From NCBI RefSeq assembly GCF_021155775.2, contig NC_060234.1, positions 14,559,871-14,623,870 on the forward strand: a DNA stretch of 64,000 bases, given 5' to 3'. The notes under the pieces were generated by a model. It was given only the letters and a program-made list of their open reading frames with translations. It had not been told where the DNA came from and did no database searches. The stretch is from Neodiprion pinetum (Eukaryota; Arthropoda; Insecta; Hymenoptera; Diprionidae). The position numbers and the translations under genes are program-made. Below are positions 9,744 to 20,335 of this stretch, one piece after another; within the stretch, counting starts at the first letter, position 1; the number at the start of each line of letters is the position of its first letter.

Positions 9744-10533
9744 CTAGTTTTTTGAAAGATGGAGACCAAGACCTATTTTGTACTGTTTTGTATGAAGCCC
9801 TTCGCCCAACGCGCTAGCTTCAATAGTTATGTTGTGTCGTTTGCTCTCTTCCAGTTCTCGTTCAGCAGCACTCGCATCGTTCACAGCTTTTGCTATACCC
9901 GCCGCATCATCAGCTAACGCGCCTGTAGCAGTGAGTCCAGCGAACATAGCAATCAGAAACGGTAGAAAACCACCGACTTTTGAAGGTACTGCTAAAACGC
10001 GAGATGTTCGCACTTCACATTTACCACCCGCTTTTTTATTGGCTTTTTCAGCTTCCTTCAGTGCAGATTCAATAGCTACTTTTGCATCGTTGCTTGGAAC
10101 CATAGAACGATTTGCAGTATATATAATTTCTCCCAAGGTCACATTTTCTGGATTCTCGAATTCCCATTCCGAATTTTGATTTTACTTTCATTGAGTAAGC
10201 TATTGCCCGAGCGGCTGCCTTCTCACCCAAATTTGCGTCCTTCGCGAAAACCCATTTTTGAGCTTTCTCAGCCAATACCCTATCAGCCTCATTTCTAACT
10301 TCAAGATTTTCACGATTTTGCAAGTGAGCAATGTCGTTGTCCTTGCAAGCTGCTTCGAGAAAATTGATTCCCGGATCACCCCGCGCGAGTCTCTTTGTTA
10401 ATTTTGTACCAGGCCCATTGTACTCATTACCAGATACATGCAATTCGACTGGAAGGCTGTCGATGATTTTATTCACGAGACCCTTGCCACGATGTTGCCG
10501 CCTGCCTCTTCGTTTACTTCTGTACACGATCAT
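9744..10533 (-). pseudogene. Polinton A minor capsid protein with PLA2-like domain
   Basis: The likely start is the Met at 10533 followed by a very basic stretch (RSKRRGRRQHRGKG); an upstream Met at 10584 adds 17 residues. Then comes a parvovirus-VP1-type phospholipase A2 domain: calcium loop YNGPGTK, then RLARGDPGIN, then ACKDNDIAH where the family has a His-Asp pair. After a frameshift near 10140 the frame continues (9744-10142) with an alanine/lysine-rich region, a hydrophobic segment PFLIAMFAGLTATGALA and the C-terminal GLGLHLSK motif. Phospholipase domains of this type help virus particles breach membranes. The catalytic His position is Asn here, so activity would be lost even without the frameshift. 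Confidence 0.8.
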
Positions 10534-10596
10534 GTTCGTGCGTTGACTAAAGAGAAGTGCTTTAAAACGGGTTATTTGTAGCAAATTCGATCAATT

Positions 10597-11304
10597 ATGT
10601 CCGAGAAGCGGTTTGTAAAACAACCTACTGAGCTTCCCGTGATGAATTTTGACAAACTTTCGTAGCAAAATGTCAAAAGGCACCAACGGCACGATGAATT
10701 ACTCTCGAATAGTGTACGTGCAATATTCTGTGGACCGTCAAATTGAGGTAAAACTAATGCGTTGCTCACACTTATAACCCATCCCAACGAACTCAGATTT
10801 GAAAATATTGATATCTACTCAAAATCTCTGAAACAACCTAAATACCATTTAATGAAGCAATTGTTAAATAATGTTGAGAATATGGAGTATTTTGCGTTCA
10901 CCGAGCGTGAGCAAGTGATTACACCGGAAAAAGCACGGTCGAACTCAATAATCATATTTGACGATGTAGCGTGCGAGAAGCAGGACAATATTAGAGCCTA
11001 CTTTTGCATGAGTAGACATCACGACGTTGACTGTTTCTATCTCTGTCAGACGTAGGCGCGAATTTCCAAACATCTCGTGCGCGACATCGTAAATTTACTC
11101 GTGTTATTCAAACAAGACAATATAAATCTGAGACACGTATAAAACGACCATGTTAACACCGATATGTCTTACACAGAGTTTAAAAGTGTGTGCTTCGCAT
11201 GCTGGAACGGAGACGGGTTTCAGGTGATCGACAAAGACAGTGAGCTCAACGAAGGACTATACAGGAGGGGATTCGATTCTTTTGTTAGTCTGGAAAAGAA
11301 TTAA
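10597..11304 (+). pseudogene. Polinton A packaging ATPase (FtsK/HerA, A32-like)
   Basis: 236 codons in one frame with four in-frame stops and no frameshift: TAG near codon 23, TGA inside the P-loop between GPSN and GKT, TAG after YLCQT, and TAA after LRHV. The Walker B motif is IIIFDDV and the sensor region is RAYFCMSRHHDVDCF, both intact; the C-terminus includes FQVIDKD. This family pumps the genome into the capsid. The gene is divergent from the PLA2 gene with only about 60 bp between the probable starts, suggesting a shared promoter. Copy C (53338-55132) is broken differently. Confidence 0.85.
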
Positions 11305-11360
11305 AATCCAACGTTTCTGAGCGAGAGAGGCAGTAGTGTTGCAGACTCAGTAGCGTCAAC

Positions 11361-12197
11361 ATGCAGAACTCTGAAATTTCGAAGCAAGCAGATGTCCCAC
11401 ATCAGATCGTTCAAGCAAGTGCAGCGATCCGTCGAAAACACAGATCACTCAAATCGGGCAAGCAATTCACGGCTCGGAAATTGAGTGACGTCTCCAAACC
11501 AGTATTGACTTCGTTGCAAGAACTGGTGCATGTTACAAAAGTTACTAATCCTGTAAAACAAGAGGTGGAAGAAATCAAAGAAGAAACAAAAAATGAAACT
11601 GTCTCGGAAATGGACGATTCCTTTGCTTTGGCAGGAGATGAAACAATTGTAGAAACACCGGTTGAGAAAATCGAGGATGAATATTTGGCACTGATGAGAG
11701 ATGCGAAGACGAGAAGTGAATTGGACAACGTGTACGGTGTATCTTTTGAGAGTGACTACATTTGTATTGGCGATACGCTGTACCCGAAATCTGAGGGTTT
11801 GCTGAAACTTTTGTCTAAAAAGAAGTCTGACGATTCTTATGTGAGCGTCGGAGATCGGGAAAATTTTAAAAACATAATCCTCGCAACGAACGCGCATAAA
11901 AAGTACTACTCATCCGATGGGGCGGTTCGAAACGATAACAGTTACAAATTCGAACACGTCATTACGGAATTGATGAATTATTCCCCATCACCTCGGCGAA
12001 AAGGTAAAGGTCTACTTCCGCAAGCTATGGTCACTCGACAAGGTGTTAAAACGGAATACGTTTTCTGGGATGATTCAAACGAGTTAGTGGAGCGTCTTCG
12101 TTTACTCCTGGCATTTCAGGCAGCGGGAAATACGAGTTACAATAACGAAATAATCTCCTATATCGAAGAACTACGCGAAGCAGGAATCATTTATTAA
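11361..12197 (+). CDS. Polinton A conserved 278-aa protein (DUF8207-like)
   Basis: Intact ORF. The N-terminal half is charged and probably disordered (AIRRKHRSLK, then repeated KEE/KNE). The C-terminal half carries DNVYGV, ICIGDTLYPKSEGLLKLL, NAHKKYY and a terminal WDDSNELVERLRLLL with NNEIISYIEELREAGII. This protein is found beside the ATPase and integrase in many arthropod Polintons; I recall it as DUF8207, but the label is from memory. Function is unknown, perhaps a virion or scaffold protein. It lies 57 bp after the ATPase stop in the same direction. This is one of the few genes of Polinton A with no lesion; copy C has the same gene, frameshifted, at 55226-56118. Confidence 0.7.
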   Translation: MQNSEISKQADVPHQIVQASAAIRRKHRSLKSGKQFTARKLSDVSKPVLTSLQELVHVTKVTNPVKQEVEEIKEETKNETVSEMDDSFALAGDETIVETPVEKIEDEYLALMRDAKTRSELDNVYGVSFESDYICIGDTLYPKSEGLLKLLSKKKSDDSYVSVGDRENFKNIILATNAHKKYYSSDGAVRNDNSYKFEHVITELMNYSPSPRRKGKGLLPQAMVTRQGVKTEYVFWDDSNELVERLRLLLAFQAAGNTSYNNEIISYIEELREAGIIY

Positions 12198-12230
12198 GCA
12201 GCTTTCATCGGTTTTGCATTCAATACCGAG

Positions 12231-12632
12231 ATGAGCGTCGACGTGGTTGGATGGCATCTGAAAAGAAACACGGCCGCGAGCACTTGCGGTCCTCCGGGTG
12301 TCGGATTTCAAATAACAGCGAACGGACATTACGATATACGGAACAAGAGACTGTGCAATGTCGCAGATCCCGCAGAGCCGAACAATACTGTAACTTTAAA
12401 AATATCAAGACGAGAATTTGACGTGCTGCAAAAACAAATCGACAACCTCTATCAAAAGATCAAAGCTTTGGTGCTTACCACGCAGAAAGCCTTGGATACC
12501 TTTTACACAGACTTTGAAACAGGCAGAGACCTGTCGATTCGGAGAGCTGAAATCATTTCCAACTTGCACACCAGTCTAAAAGCGTTGGAATATGAACGAG
12601 AAAAAGCAAGCACTGGTGACGGAACTGCATAA
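12231..12632 (+). CDS. Polinton A 133-aa coiled-coil protein
   Basis: Starts MSVDVVGWHL. The N-terminal half holds the Polinton-specific segments GPPGVGF, GHYDIRNKRLCNVADP and NNTVTLK; the C-terminal half (FDVLQKQIDNLYQKIKAL and LHTSLKALEYEREKA) is a predicted coiled coil. It overlaps the start of the integrase reading frame by 40 bp. The Gly-rich N-terminus plus stalk could be a fibre- or spike-like structural protein, but this is inference. Homologous remnants are at 40959-41232 (copy B) and 56150-56551 (copy C). Intact here. Confidence 0.6.
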   Translation: MSVDVVGWHLKRNTAASTCGPPGVGFQITANGHYDIRNKRLCNVADPAEPNNTVTLKISRREFDVLQKQIDNLYQKIKALVLTTQKALDTFYTDFETGRDLSIRRAEIISNLHTSLKALEYEREKASTGDGTA

Positions 12633-13433
12633 GCCTGCACGCCGGAATTACCCGCGTCGACGTGTAGACGTGCACGGCATCGACAAGACCTGGCAGGCGG
12701 ATTTAGTTGATATGATGTCATACGCTGCACAAAACGAAGGCTACAAGTACATGCTTACAGTTATTCATATCTTTTCAAAGTACGCGTGGGCTGTACCGAT
12801 GAAGAGCAAGTCTGGAGATGATGTTACGGAGGTAATTGAATCTGTGCTTATCCAAGGACGGGTACCGAAAAAATTACGCGTCGACAGAGGAACGGAATTT
12901 TACAGCTCGAAATTTGAATCTCTTATGTCACGCTACGGGAAACTTTACTCCACGTACAGTAATTTGGGGCTTCGATCTGCGAACGCTTCAATCGCACGCT
13001 CAAAAGTCAAATGTGGAAACGGTTCAACACGCAAGAAAGCTACAAGTGGCTTGATATCTTATCTTATTTGGTTCCGGCTTCCAACACCGAACCATACGAA
13101 TGAAACTGTCGGATGTCACCGTTGAGAACGAAAGGCTGTTATCACGTCAGGCACACAGAGGGCTCTAAGCGAAACCTACCAAACTGGTAAAGTTCAAAAC
13201 CGGTGACAAAATTCGAATCAGCAAATTCAAAAACGTCTTCGAGAAAGGTTACACTCACAATTGGACGACGGACATGTTCACGATAAGTCGGGTGGAAAAT
13301 ACTCCTCATTGTTGAACATCCGGATATCTGTCTGGTGAAAAAGGTGCTCAAAAAGAGTGAAAGAAACATATATTTCAGATGGTTAGGTTTTGACAATACA
13401 CACAACAGTTGGTTGAACGTATCGGACATGTAA
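12592..13433 (+). pseudogene. Polinton A retroviral-type integrase (rve) with chromodomain
   Basis: Catalytic core: first Asp in TWQADLVDM, second in LRVDRGTEF; the third, Glu, belongs to the RFNRTLK-like segment, which here lies in a different frame after a frameshift near 12970. Downstream pieces in shifting frames include VTKFESANSKT and a C-terminal chromodomain-like segment (IYFRWLGFDNTHNSWL) ending at the stop 13431-13433. The enzyme would insert Polinton DNA into chromatin, creating the 6-bp target duplication seen. Clearly inactivated. The upstream ORF overlaps its start, so translation was probably linked or separately initiated. Confidence 0.88.
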
Positions 13434-13638
13434 AATCGAATAGATAAATTTCTTGTGAAACCTATGTGCCTTTTCATTTTATACGCGATACATAACAAGT
13501 ATGCATCTTTATTTTTTAGACAATCGACGGACATATGCATCGTTTTACAATTCTTTTATTTCAGAGCGTTCTTATTCACTATCCTACAAAGCAATATCAT
13601 ATACATCATAGTACAATTACAAATGAAATCCTACAAAG

Positions 13639-16600
13639 CTAAGGCGCAGGCTTGTAGCCCCACGGAAGCGTATCGGTTGTGTTTTGAAACACGATCCGCT
13701 TGTCGTCATTCCAGCTCAGTGCCACTATCTGCTGTTCTACATTGTATACCTCGTGCTTTCGACTTAATATCAAATGCCGATTTGTAGACAAATTTTCACG
13801 TTTCAAAGCACATTCCAAATAATCGTTGAAAGTTATTTATCTCAACGCTGATCTTCTGAGACTTATGGCACGCTTATTGTCTTTCTCATCTTCCTACTCG
13901 AAATGCGTACAATTTTGCTCTTAATCCTACAAATTCCAGCATAATTTTTCCATTATTCTCATCTTTCATCAAGCCGAGAACTTTTTTGTTTGCTCGAGGT
14001 ATTCCGTAAACGTTGTCAAGCGGATAATCAGAGGTATCGAATTCATGTAAGTCCTTCTCCATATGTTCGTATATGTTGGGGACGGTGAACTGGTATATTA
14101 AACTGTCGGTATCGACATATATCAATTTTGGTTGGTTGCCAAATTTCTGTTAAATAATTATAATGAAAATCGTAGATATATGTTTTAGCCAGATCAGTGA
14201 TGGAGAAACCTGCATACAATGGTTTATTTAACTTGACTTTCGTTTTACTCATTTCGACGATAATAATATCTTTGTCGAAAACGGTGCAGCTGTGAAAATT
14301 AGGTTTGGCTATGGTAGCTCTAGCACCGTATCTTCCATCCCACTTCGTAATCAGCTTGACATCTCTATACATCCTAACATTTTCTATTTTTTTGCCAAAA
14401 ACTGCGTTGTTCATCAGTTTGCAAAATTTTTCTTAAATTCATTCATCGATTTTTTGCTAAATCGGTATTCAAATCTATGTAATTTTTGAGCCACGGGGTT
14501 TGTCTGAATTTGAGAACTCTGTGAATTCTAGCCAACTTCAAACCCAATCGTAAGCATTGTTTTAAAACGCAATAGTGAAAAATGTAGTTTTTCTTGGAAA
14601 GTAGCGTGGGCGTCAATTTCGGTTGCTTATTATTCCAGATCGGAGGTATTAAGTGCTTCGGACACAGTGGTAAACCCCCAGGAATTTCATGCAGTTCCTC
14701 AGGATATTTCAAATCTACCTCCAGTACGTCACCAAACTCTGCATCGTCCGAGATGGTAAGAACGTCGTATTGTCTGAAGTCTGACACCCATTCGAAGGAA
14801 CTGTATGGCAGAGCAAAGCTCATAGTAGCACCGTACAAATTATTTACGTCAAAGTACATGGGATAAGATTGTTCGACTTTTGGATCGAATCCCTCTTCCA
14901 TATATCTGTTGTTAGCCTTTGCGTATCTGTTCGAGCACTGTGACACACTACCTCGAATACCTTTTTCGATAAACGTCACCATATCTATGTCGGTGAGAAG
15001 CTCGAGCACGATGTCAGTACACCTTAACATTGCATCAAACGACAGACTGGGCGCGGTGTAATAATGTAACGGGTCCAGTCTATACGTCGTCCAACAGTTC
15101 TGTCGAAAATTTTGAAAAATGAAAAACGTTGGCGAGTAAAAACACTTCCGTCTGTAAATCCAAGTCCGAATACTCTCCCAAAGTTTGAACGCTAAAAGTT
15201 TGCCAAACTTCACATGCATGTGCATAGTCGTCGTCTGATACATCCCAATCATTTAATTTTGAGTAGAATTGTTGTTTGGATGGTAGACGTCTATCTTCAA
15301 GCTTCTCCCAACTTTCTATGTATTCGAACGGGAACACTCCTTTTCTGGTCAATATCTGAAATTTATCTGAGCTACGATAAAATTTTCGTATGATTGATTT
15401 TTGATGATCACCGAAAAACGTTGCTAATTTCTCAAGACTACTGGGCATGAAACGGTGCGAATCTACGAATCTAAACTTTATATCTGTCCCCTTGACATAT
15501 TTTGTAAAAGGAATGTATTTTTCTTTGTTTACGGCTAGAAGCTCAATTGTGCCCTCGAACGATGTAGCCAACGCTTTGATCAGAAAATGCGAATCGTAAC
15601 CCGACAGATTGTGGAATATCACTGGGATAGTGTGCGAATTATGCTAATTTAGGTTGCAACCTCGATGAGCAGCACCACGGTACTTTCCTGTGAAATGGCA
15701 GTACTTACGATGTTTCACGTCTGTGCGTGTAAACGGTTTTTCACAAATGTAACACACTGTTGTTGACTGAAATTCGCTGATTTGATTGAAATTGAGCGGT
15801 TCCATCTGTACAACAGTTTTGAAATAAGCACTTATCGAATGTGCCAATTCCTCGAACTCATTCACAAACCATTGAATGCAAGTCTCTCCACGAATAATTT
15901 TCAATTATGAAATTGAATCGTCAAACGCACAATGTAGATAGTAAGCTATACTATACGGAAGATGCTTCTGATAAATTGTTTTATTTTCCCCAGTACTTTG
16001 AAGAGTGGGCTGCAGTAAACATTCTAGATCTGCATAAATGCAGAACGGAACGGATTCTTTATGTTTGAAATTTTTAAATTTGAGAATCTTGTCCTCTTCT
16101 GCTGGTAAGATAACTTTGATTTTGTTCAAATTCATGCAATCTACATTGTGCTTTGTAGAACATCTTTCAGATTGAAAGTGAGTCAAACATCTATCACACA
16201 ACCAAGTACGACATTCATGCTTAGAAATTTGAGATCTTGTTAGTCGAGACAGATTCCGAGTACAAGTAAAATAAAAAATTCAATTTCTTTCATAATTTTC
16301 TACATCAACATCATCGTCATCATCAGTGATGTCAATTTCTATCGTTAAAAGATGAATTACAGGTTTATCAGACTTATTCTGACTCAGGTGAATCGGTACT
16401 ATTTCACTTTTCTTCCGATCACCTTGGTCTATACCATAAACGTTGATTGAAAGACCGTTGAGTTTCTCAAATTTTGAGATGGTGTTTTGGTTTAGAGACA
16501 TAGGAAACATCATACCATCATACCGTAGCACTGAGCTGAAATGCGGGTACGAGCTGGTCGCGTTGGGATTGTTGTTGACGGCTGGGAACAGAGCTGCGGT

Positions 16601-17045
16601 GACCGACCAAAGAAAGCAGTGAGAGTCGTTGTTTCTGATGTTTACCACAGCCTCCTTATCACTGATATGCTGAGGTAACGGGGTGTATGTGAACGCAGCG
16701 CCTTGTAGTGGCACGAACTTATTGATATTCACAGTCAAATTGATTTTTTCAGTCGGTGACTAGCCTGAATCCTTTTCCTGGAAATCTTCCATCTTTTTCA
16801 ACAAAGGCTCCGTCGCGTTTTCCATGAACCATTCGTTAATATCCGTTGTTCGGAGGATGACTTCATTTCTCGTATTGAAAAATTTGATCTCTTCCACCAT
16901 GTGATCATCTTTTCTAACTTTAAATTTACAAGCCAGGATAACGTTGGCTTTCAAGCTCCTGTCTTTCTTTAAAGCGTTTTCTAGTTCCGTCACAGCTAGT
17001 ACCTTTGCGTCTTCGAGAAATCTCTCCACATCTTCTTGCTTTAAA
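13639..17045 (-). pseudogene. Polinton A protein-primed DNA polymerase B
   Basis: Family B polymerase of the protein-primed type. Motifs from the N-terminus: SHCFLWSVTAALFP region (16280-16738), exonuclease I FCIYADLECLL (about 16030), a Cys/His zinc-finger-like block CYICEKPF with YCHFTGKYRGAAH (15644-15904), Exo II FHNLSGYDSHFLIK, Exo III SDLDLQTEVFLLA, motif A YFDVNNLYGATM (about 14850), motif [13 protein letters not shown] (14414) and motif C IYVDTDSL (14120). It ends in the usual WGY-type tail at 13639. Frameshifts or stops separate most blocks, so the gene is dead although every catalytic motif is still legible. It converges with the integrase gene, leaving 205 bp between stops. Confidence 0.92.
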
Positions 17046-17075
17046 TTGACGATGGATCTAGTTCGAATTCTCCCC

Positions 17076-17579
17076 TCAAAAGCTGATCACAAATCTTCTG
17101 AGTGAACTCGATCGCTTCTTCTTACTTTCCGCGCACCTCCACCCGTTTTCTGAAGACATTTGAATTTTTGCGCGAGCACTCTCAAGAGTCTGATCGTTGT
17201 GATAGTTCTCATCTTTTCTCCTATCGATGAAGCTTTTCGCAAAATTTTTTTGAGAAGCCGAATATTTTGACTTCCGAACTTCAACCATTTTTAAATTTTG
17301 GCTGTTGATGATGATTTGTCCAAGATTTTGTACGCCGATTCCATAATATCGATCAAACTCAAATACTTCGTGGATTTCATCTTTAGCTCTTTTCTCAAGT
17401 GTACTTGACAAGTTGATACTGAATGATGGTTTGTTGTGATGAGCGTCCTTTTTATAGGGCAGCTGTACGTATATTTGTGTGTGCACGCACTGTTCAGCAT
17501 TCCTGGAGCGATAGTAACCCAACACCGCAGATCCTTGGCTCTGAATGTATACTACCGCACCTATCGGTCGACCCTGCAC
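17076..17579 (-). CDS. 168-aa ORF upstream of PolB A, unrecognised
   Basis: Minus-strand ORF just upstream of the polymerase frame. The first part (GRPIGAVVYIQSQGSAVLGY) comes from sequence that also occurs inverted at 6355-6545, so it extends the terminal repeat. The second part (KSKYSASQKNFAKSFIDRRK) is lysine-rich and could be the real N-terminal portion of the polymerase or a terminal-protein segment, joined to it by a frameshift near 17050. A Met before VEVRKSKY at about 17288 is the more likely start. I do not recognise a domain. Confidence 0.35.
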   Translation of the reverse strand: MQGRPIGAVVYIQSQGSAVLGYYRSRNAEQCVHTQIYVQLPYKKDAHHNKPSFSINLSSTLEKRAKDEIHEVFEFDRYYGIGVQNLGQIIINSQNLKMVEVRKSKYSASQKNFAKSFIDRRKDENYHNDQTLESARAKIQMSSENGWRCAESKKKRSSSLRRFVISF

Positions 17580-17671
17580 TCTGGCCTTGACTGAACCCGT
17601 TCAAAATTCATCGTCGAGTTCACATAACACTTACAAGCCAAAAAGAATGTCACGTCGATGAGTATCAACAT

Positions 17672-18178
17672 TCGAGTGGGTAAAAAACAATTCTCAGAAC
17701 CATTAATTTTGGAATGTCACATGATTGATGACGTGGGAGAAGAATGTGAGGTGCTTGACGTTACACATCAGCACTCCTACCGTAGGAAAAGAATGTGGGA
17801 TGGTTGACGTTAGACATCAGCAGTCCTACCGTGGGAAAAGAATTTGTAGTGGTTGATGTTACACATCAACAGTCTTAACGTGTCAAAAGAATGCGGGACG
17901 GGTAACCGACATCCAGGTCGGTAAAAAAGTTCACGCCCCCCGCTGCGCCCTCTACCGTTGGCAGGCGAGCACTACATAGATACTTTGACCTTTGGTCGGT
18001 AAGACAGCACGATTTTCACCTTTGACCTATACAACTGTCGGTAAGGTTGCACGTTTTTGACCTTAAGTCGGTACGGCAGACTGTGACGTCATCGCGGAAA
18101 AGGGTTTGAGTCTGGGGAGAATGTCGGTCAGTGTCGGTAACAGGAATCTGTGAGTATAACCCCCCTTGCTATGCTACT
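17672..18178. repeat. Right terminal inverted repeat of Polinton A
   Basis: Reverse complement of 4875-5574 apart from the amplified internal units. It ends CCTTGCTATGCTACT at 18178, directly followed by the CAAGTC target duplicate. Confidence 0.92.
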
Positions 18179-18290
18179 CAAGTCGATGGCACACCCCTTG
18201 AATGAGGGTTAACCCCTAAGTCAAAGCTTTACCTCTAAGTTGAGGGTGAACCTACCAATCGAGGATTCAAACTAAAAGAATTCTTGAGTC
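18179..18290. repeat. Minisatellite array resumes right of Polinton A
   Basis: Begins with the target duplicate and carries degenerate units (GAGGGTTAACCCCTAAGTC, AAGTTGAGGGTGAACC), the continuation of the 4619-4874 array. Confidence 0.75.
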
Positions 18291-19779
18291 AAGAGCTTAT
18301 CATGTCATTTTATTGGGATTATAGATGTGACGGTATTAAAAAAGTGCATTACACACCATTAGTAAATACAATAGAAACTGACTAATCAAGAAGTTGTCTG
18401 GTTCTCATTTGATCTCTTAAGGCAATCATATACATATATTATATATGCATTTGGATATTCATTTTTATCATTGAAAGCCACGACAATTATATATTAACAT
18501 TATTAAATTCCTGTATATCTATACGCATTCGCTTTTAATATAGAAGGAGGGTATAATGTATCCCCACGCAGAAAAATAATCGTCAGTAAAACTTAATGTA
18601 CGTATCTATAATTCATATAGTGTTTAGAAAACTTCGAGGTTTTGGGATTCGGCGTGGAAGGTCAGCAAACCGGCACATCTCTCTCGCAGACTTCGAGCGC
18701 CGTGAACTCCTTCCGCCTTTCTTTTCATGTGTGGCCCCTTCGACACACTCGACTTACCCCTTCATAAATTCATTCTATGTCTTCCAACGGTACGGAAAAC
18801 ATATTTTGTACGCGCTCTTCAATTGTCGTCAGAATTTTCGGTTCCCTCCTTCAATAAGCGCAATATCCAAAAATTTCGCGATTTACTCCCGCGTTGTTTC
18901 TCGATATTGCCAACGGTCACTTATGTAACTCCACGGAAATTCTGTATATATTCTTTCGAACTCTTCTTTCAAAATTCTCGACCATTTTTCAGACGTGCTC
19001 GCGACACGCCTTGTCCTCGCAGGTCACCATGACTTTGTATTGATTTTCTATAGTGTAAAATAAACTTCTCATTTTATATAAAATACAGGTGATTTTTTGT
19101 GAGTGTATTTTTTCTTTCTACGGCCTATCCCCTCACGTTTTTCCTAGAGATTCACGCTCGGTTCGATCGAAAAAACCGGCCCTCTTCAACTTCCAAACAT
19201 ATAGCCATGAAAAATTATCCAAACACAATGCATTTCGTTCATCATTATATTATAATGAAGACGTATGCGTACATGTACAATGTACATACACTATATGAAA
19301 ATATATAAAATATTTAGATTCGATAATTTTCAGATAATTTCCAAGAACTATTATATAAAAAATCACTGGAGAAATCGAAGAGGGTCAATGTTTTTGATTC
19401 ACCGAGTTGACGTGGGAATTTCCATATATAGTCTAGTTCATGATTTCCAATTTCAACCCTGAAAAAACCAAGTAGTATTCATTTGGAGCGTTGGATAATG
19501 GCATGCAGGGTGAATAAAATGCAATATTAATAGTGATCCTTATACTTTATGATGCGATGGCTCAATTCCAGCGAGCTGGTCGAAAGTTAACTTCAAATTG
19601 AATCATTGGTTTTGCTATAAATAATATACAGATAGATCATTTCAGATGTTATTGAGAATAATAGAACTTCAACGAATATCATAAGAATTACCTTGGAAAT
19701 TTCACGGGTTATGTTACCCTGCAATGTAATCAAGGGCTCACCACCAATCTTTTACATACTATATTTTCGCGACGACACC
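18291..19779. other. AT-rich interval between minisatellite arrays
   Basis: Contains only short ORFs without recognisable domains (the longest, at 18596-18928, is not convincing) and AT-rich tracts. Because minisatellite of the same type flanks it on both sides, it may be the internal part of one larger repeat-flanked element. Confidence 0.4.
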
Positions 19780-20150
19780 CAAATTTTAAAGACTACCCTC
19801 AAGAAGAGTTAGCTGTATCCCTTGGGGTTGCAGGGGACAATCCTCACAATGTTGATAGTTTACCCTCACATTCACCGTTAGTTAAATTCTGGGGATATAA
19901 ATTATTTTCATCGTTAAAGGTACCTTCAACGTTGAGGCTTCACCTTCAACGTCGAGGGTTCACCGTTAACTCTTGGCGATGAACCTTCAATTGTTTAGGG
20001 TTAATCTTCAACTGTTGAAGATAAACCCTCCATCAATGATGTTTACCTTCAATTTTCGTAGGTAAACCCCCAAATTTAGGGGTTTATCCTCAACTTTCAG
20101 AGCAAACCCCTAAATTTTGAAGCTTACCCATGCAAATTGAGGGTTTTTTT
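19780..20150. repeat. Second, diverged minisatellite array
   Basis: Units of about 19-22 bp such as AACGTTGAGGCTTCACCTTC and TTTAGGGGTTTATCCTCAAC, in the same orientation as the left array but with TTCAAC or CTCAAC in place of TCCCAAG. It ends at a T run and abuts the LINE tail. Confidence 0.75.
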
Positions 20151-20157
20151 TTCATGA

Positions 20158-20335
20158 GGGTAGGCGTAGAAAGAGGCTGGCCAGAGATGAGGCAAAAAGT
20201 CCTAGGAGAGGAGGGACAAGGGAAAAGATGGTTGAACGAAATTGAAAGGTTAAGAGGGGACTCAAGGGATGGATGAGAAACTGTAGATATAGAGAAAGAG
20301 AGAGAGAGAAAAAAAAATAAATAAATAAAAATGCA
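20158..20335 (+). mobile_element. 3' tail of LINE copy 1 (displaced)
   Basis: Translates as MRQKVLGEEGQGKRWLNEIE, matching the region after the zinc knuckle in LINE copy 2 (MLGEEGVGEVWMRELE). An AG-rich stretch and an A-rich AAATAAATAAAT tail follow. Copy 1 is lost at exactly the preceding residues near 4575, so the two pieces are best read as one LINE split by an insertion. Confidence 0.7.

Larger units (their letters stand above)
4875..18178. mobile_element. Polinton/Maverick A, complete ends, decayed genes
   Basis: The element is 13.3 kb and bounded by inverted repeats that begin AGTAGCATAGCAAGGGGGG and end with its complement. The flanking hexamers are CAAGTT (4869-4874) and CAAGTC (18179-18184), a 6-bp target duplication with one mismatch. 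Starting with AG and making 6-bp duplications are established Polinton traits. Gene order, left to right: OB-like (+), FVDL exonuclease-like (-), major capsid (-), protease (-), PLA2 minor capsid (-), ATPase (+), 278-aa protein (+), coiled-coil protein (+), integrase (+), PolB (-), 168-aa ORF (-). Most genes carry stops or frameshifts, so this copy is non-autonomous. It could equally be called an endogenous adintovirus-like element. Confidence 0.93.

Noticed and set aside
18596..19032. Two overlapping ORFs of about 100 residues in the AT-rich core
   Set aside because: No domain or splice signals and a composition like translated non-coding DNA; kept as an unassigned interval.
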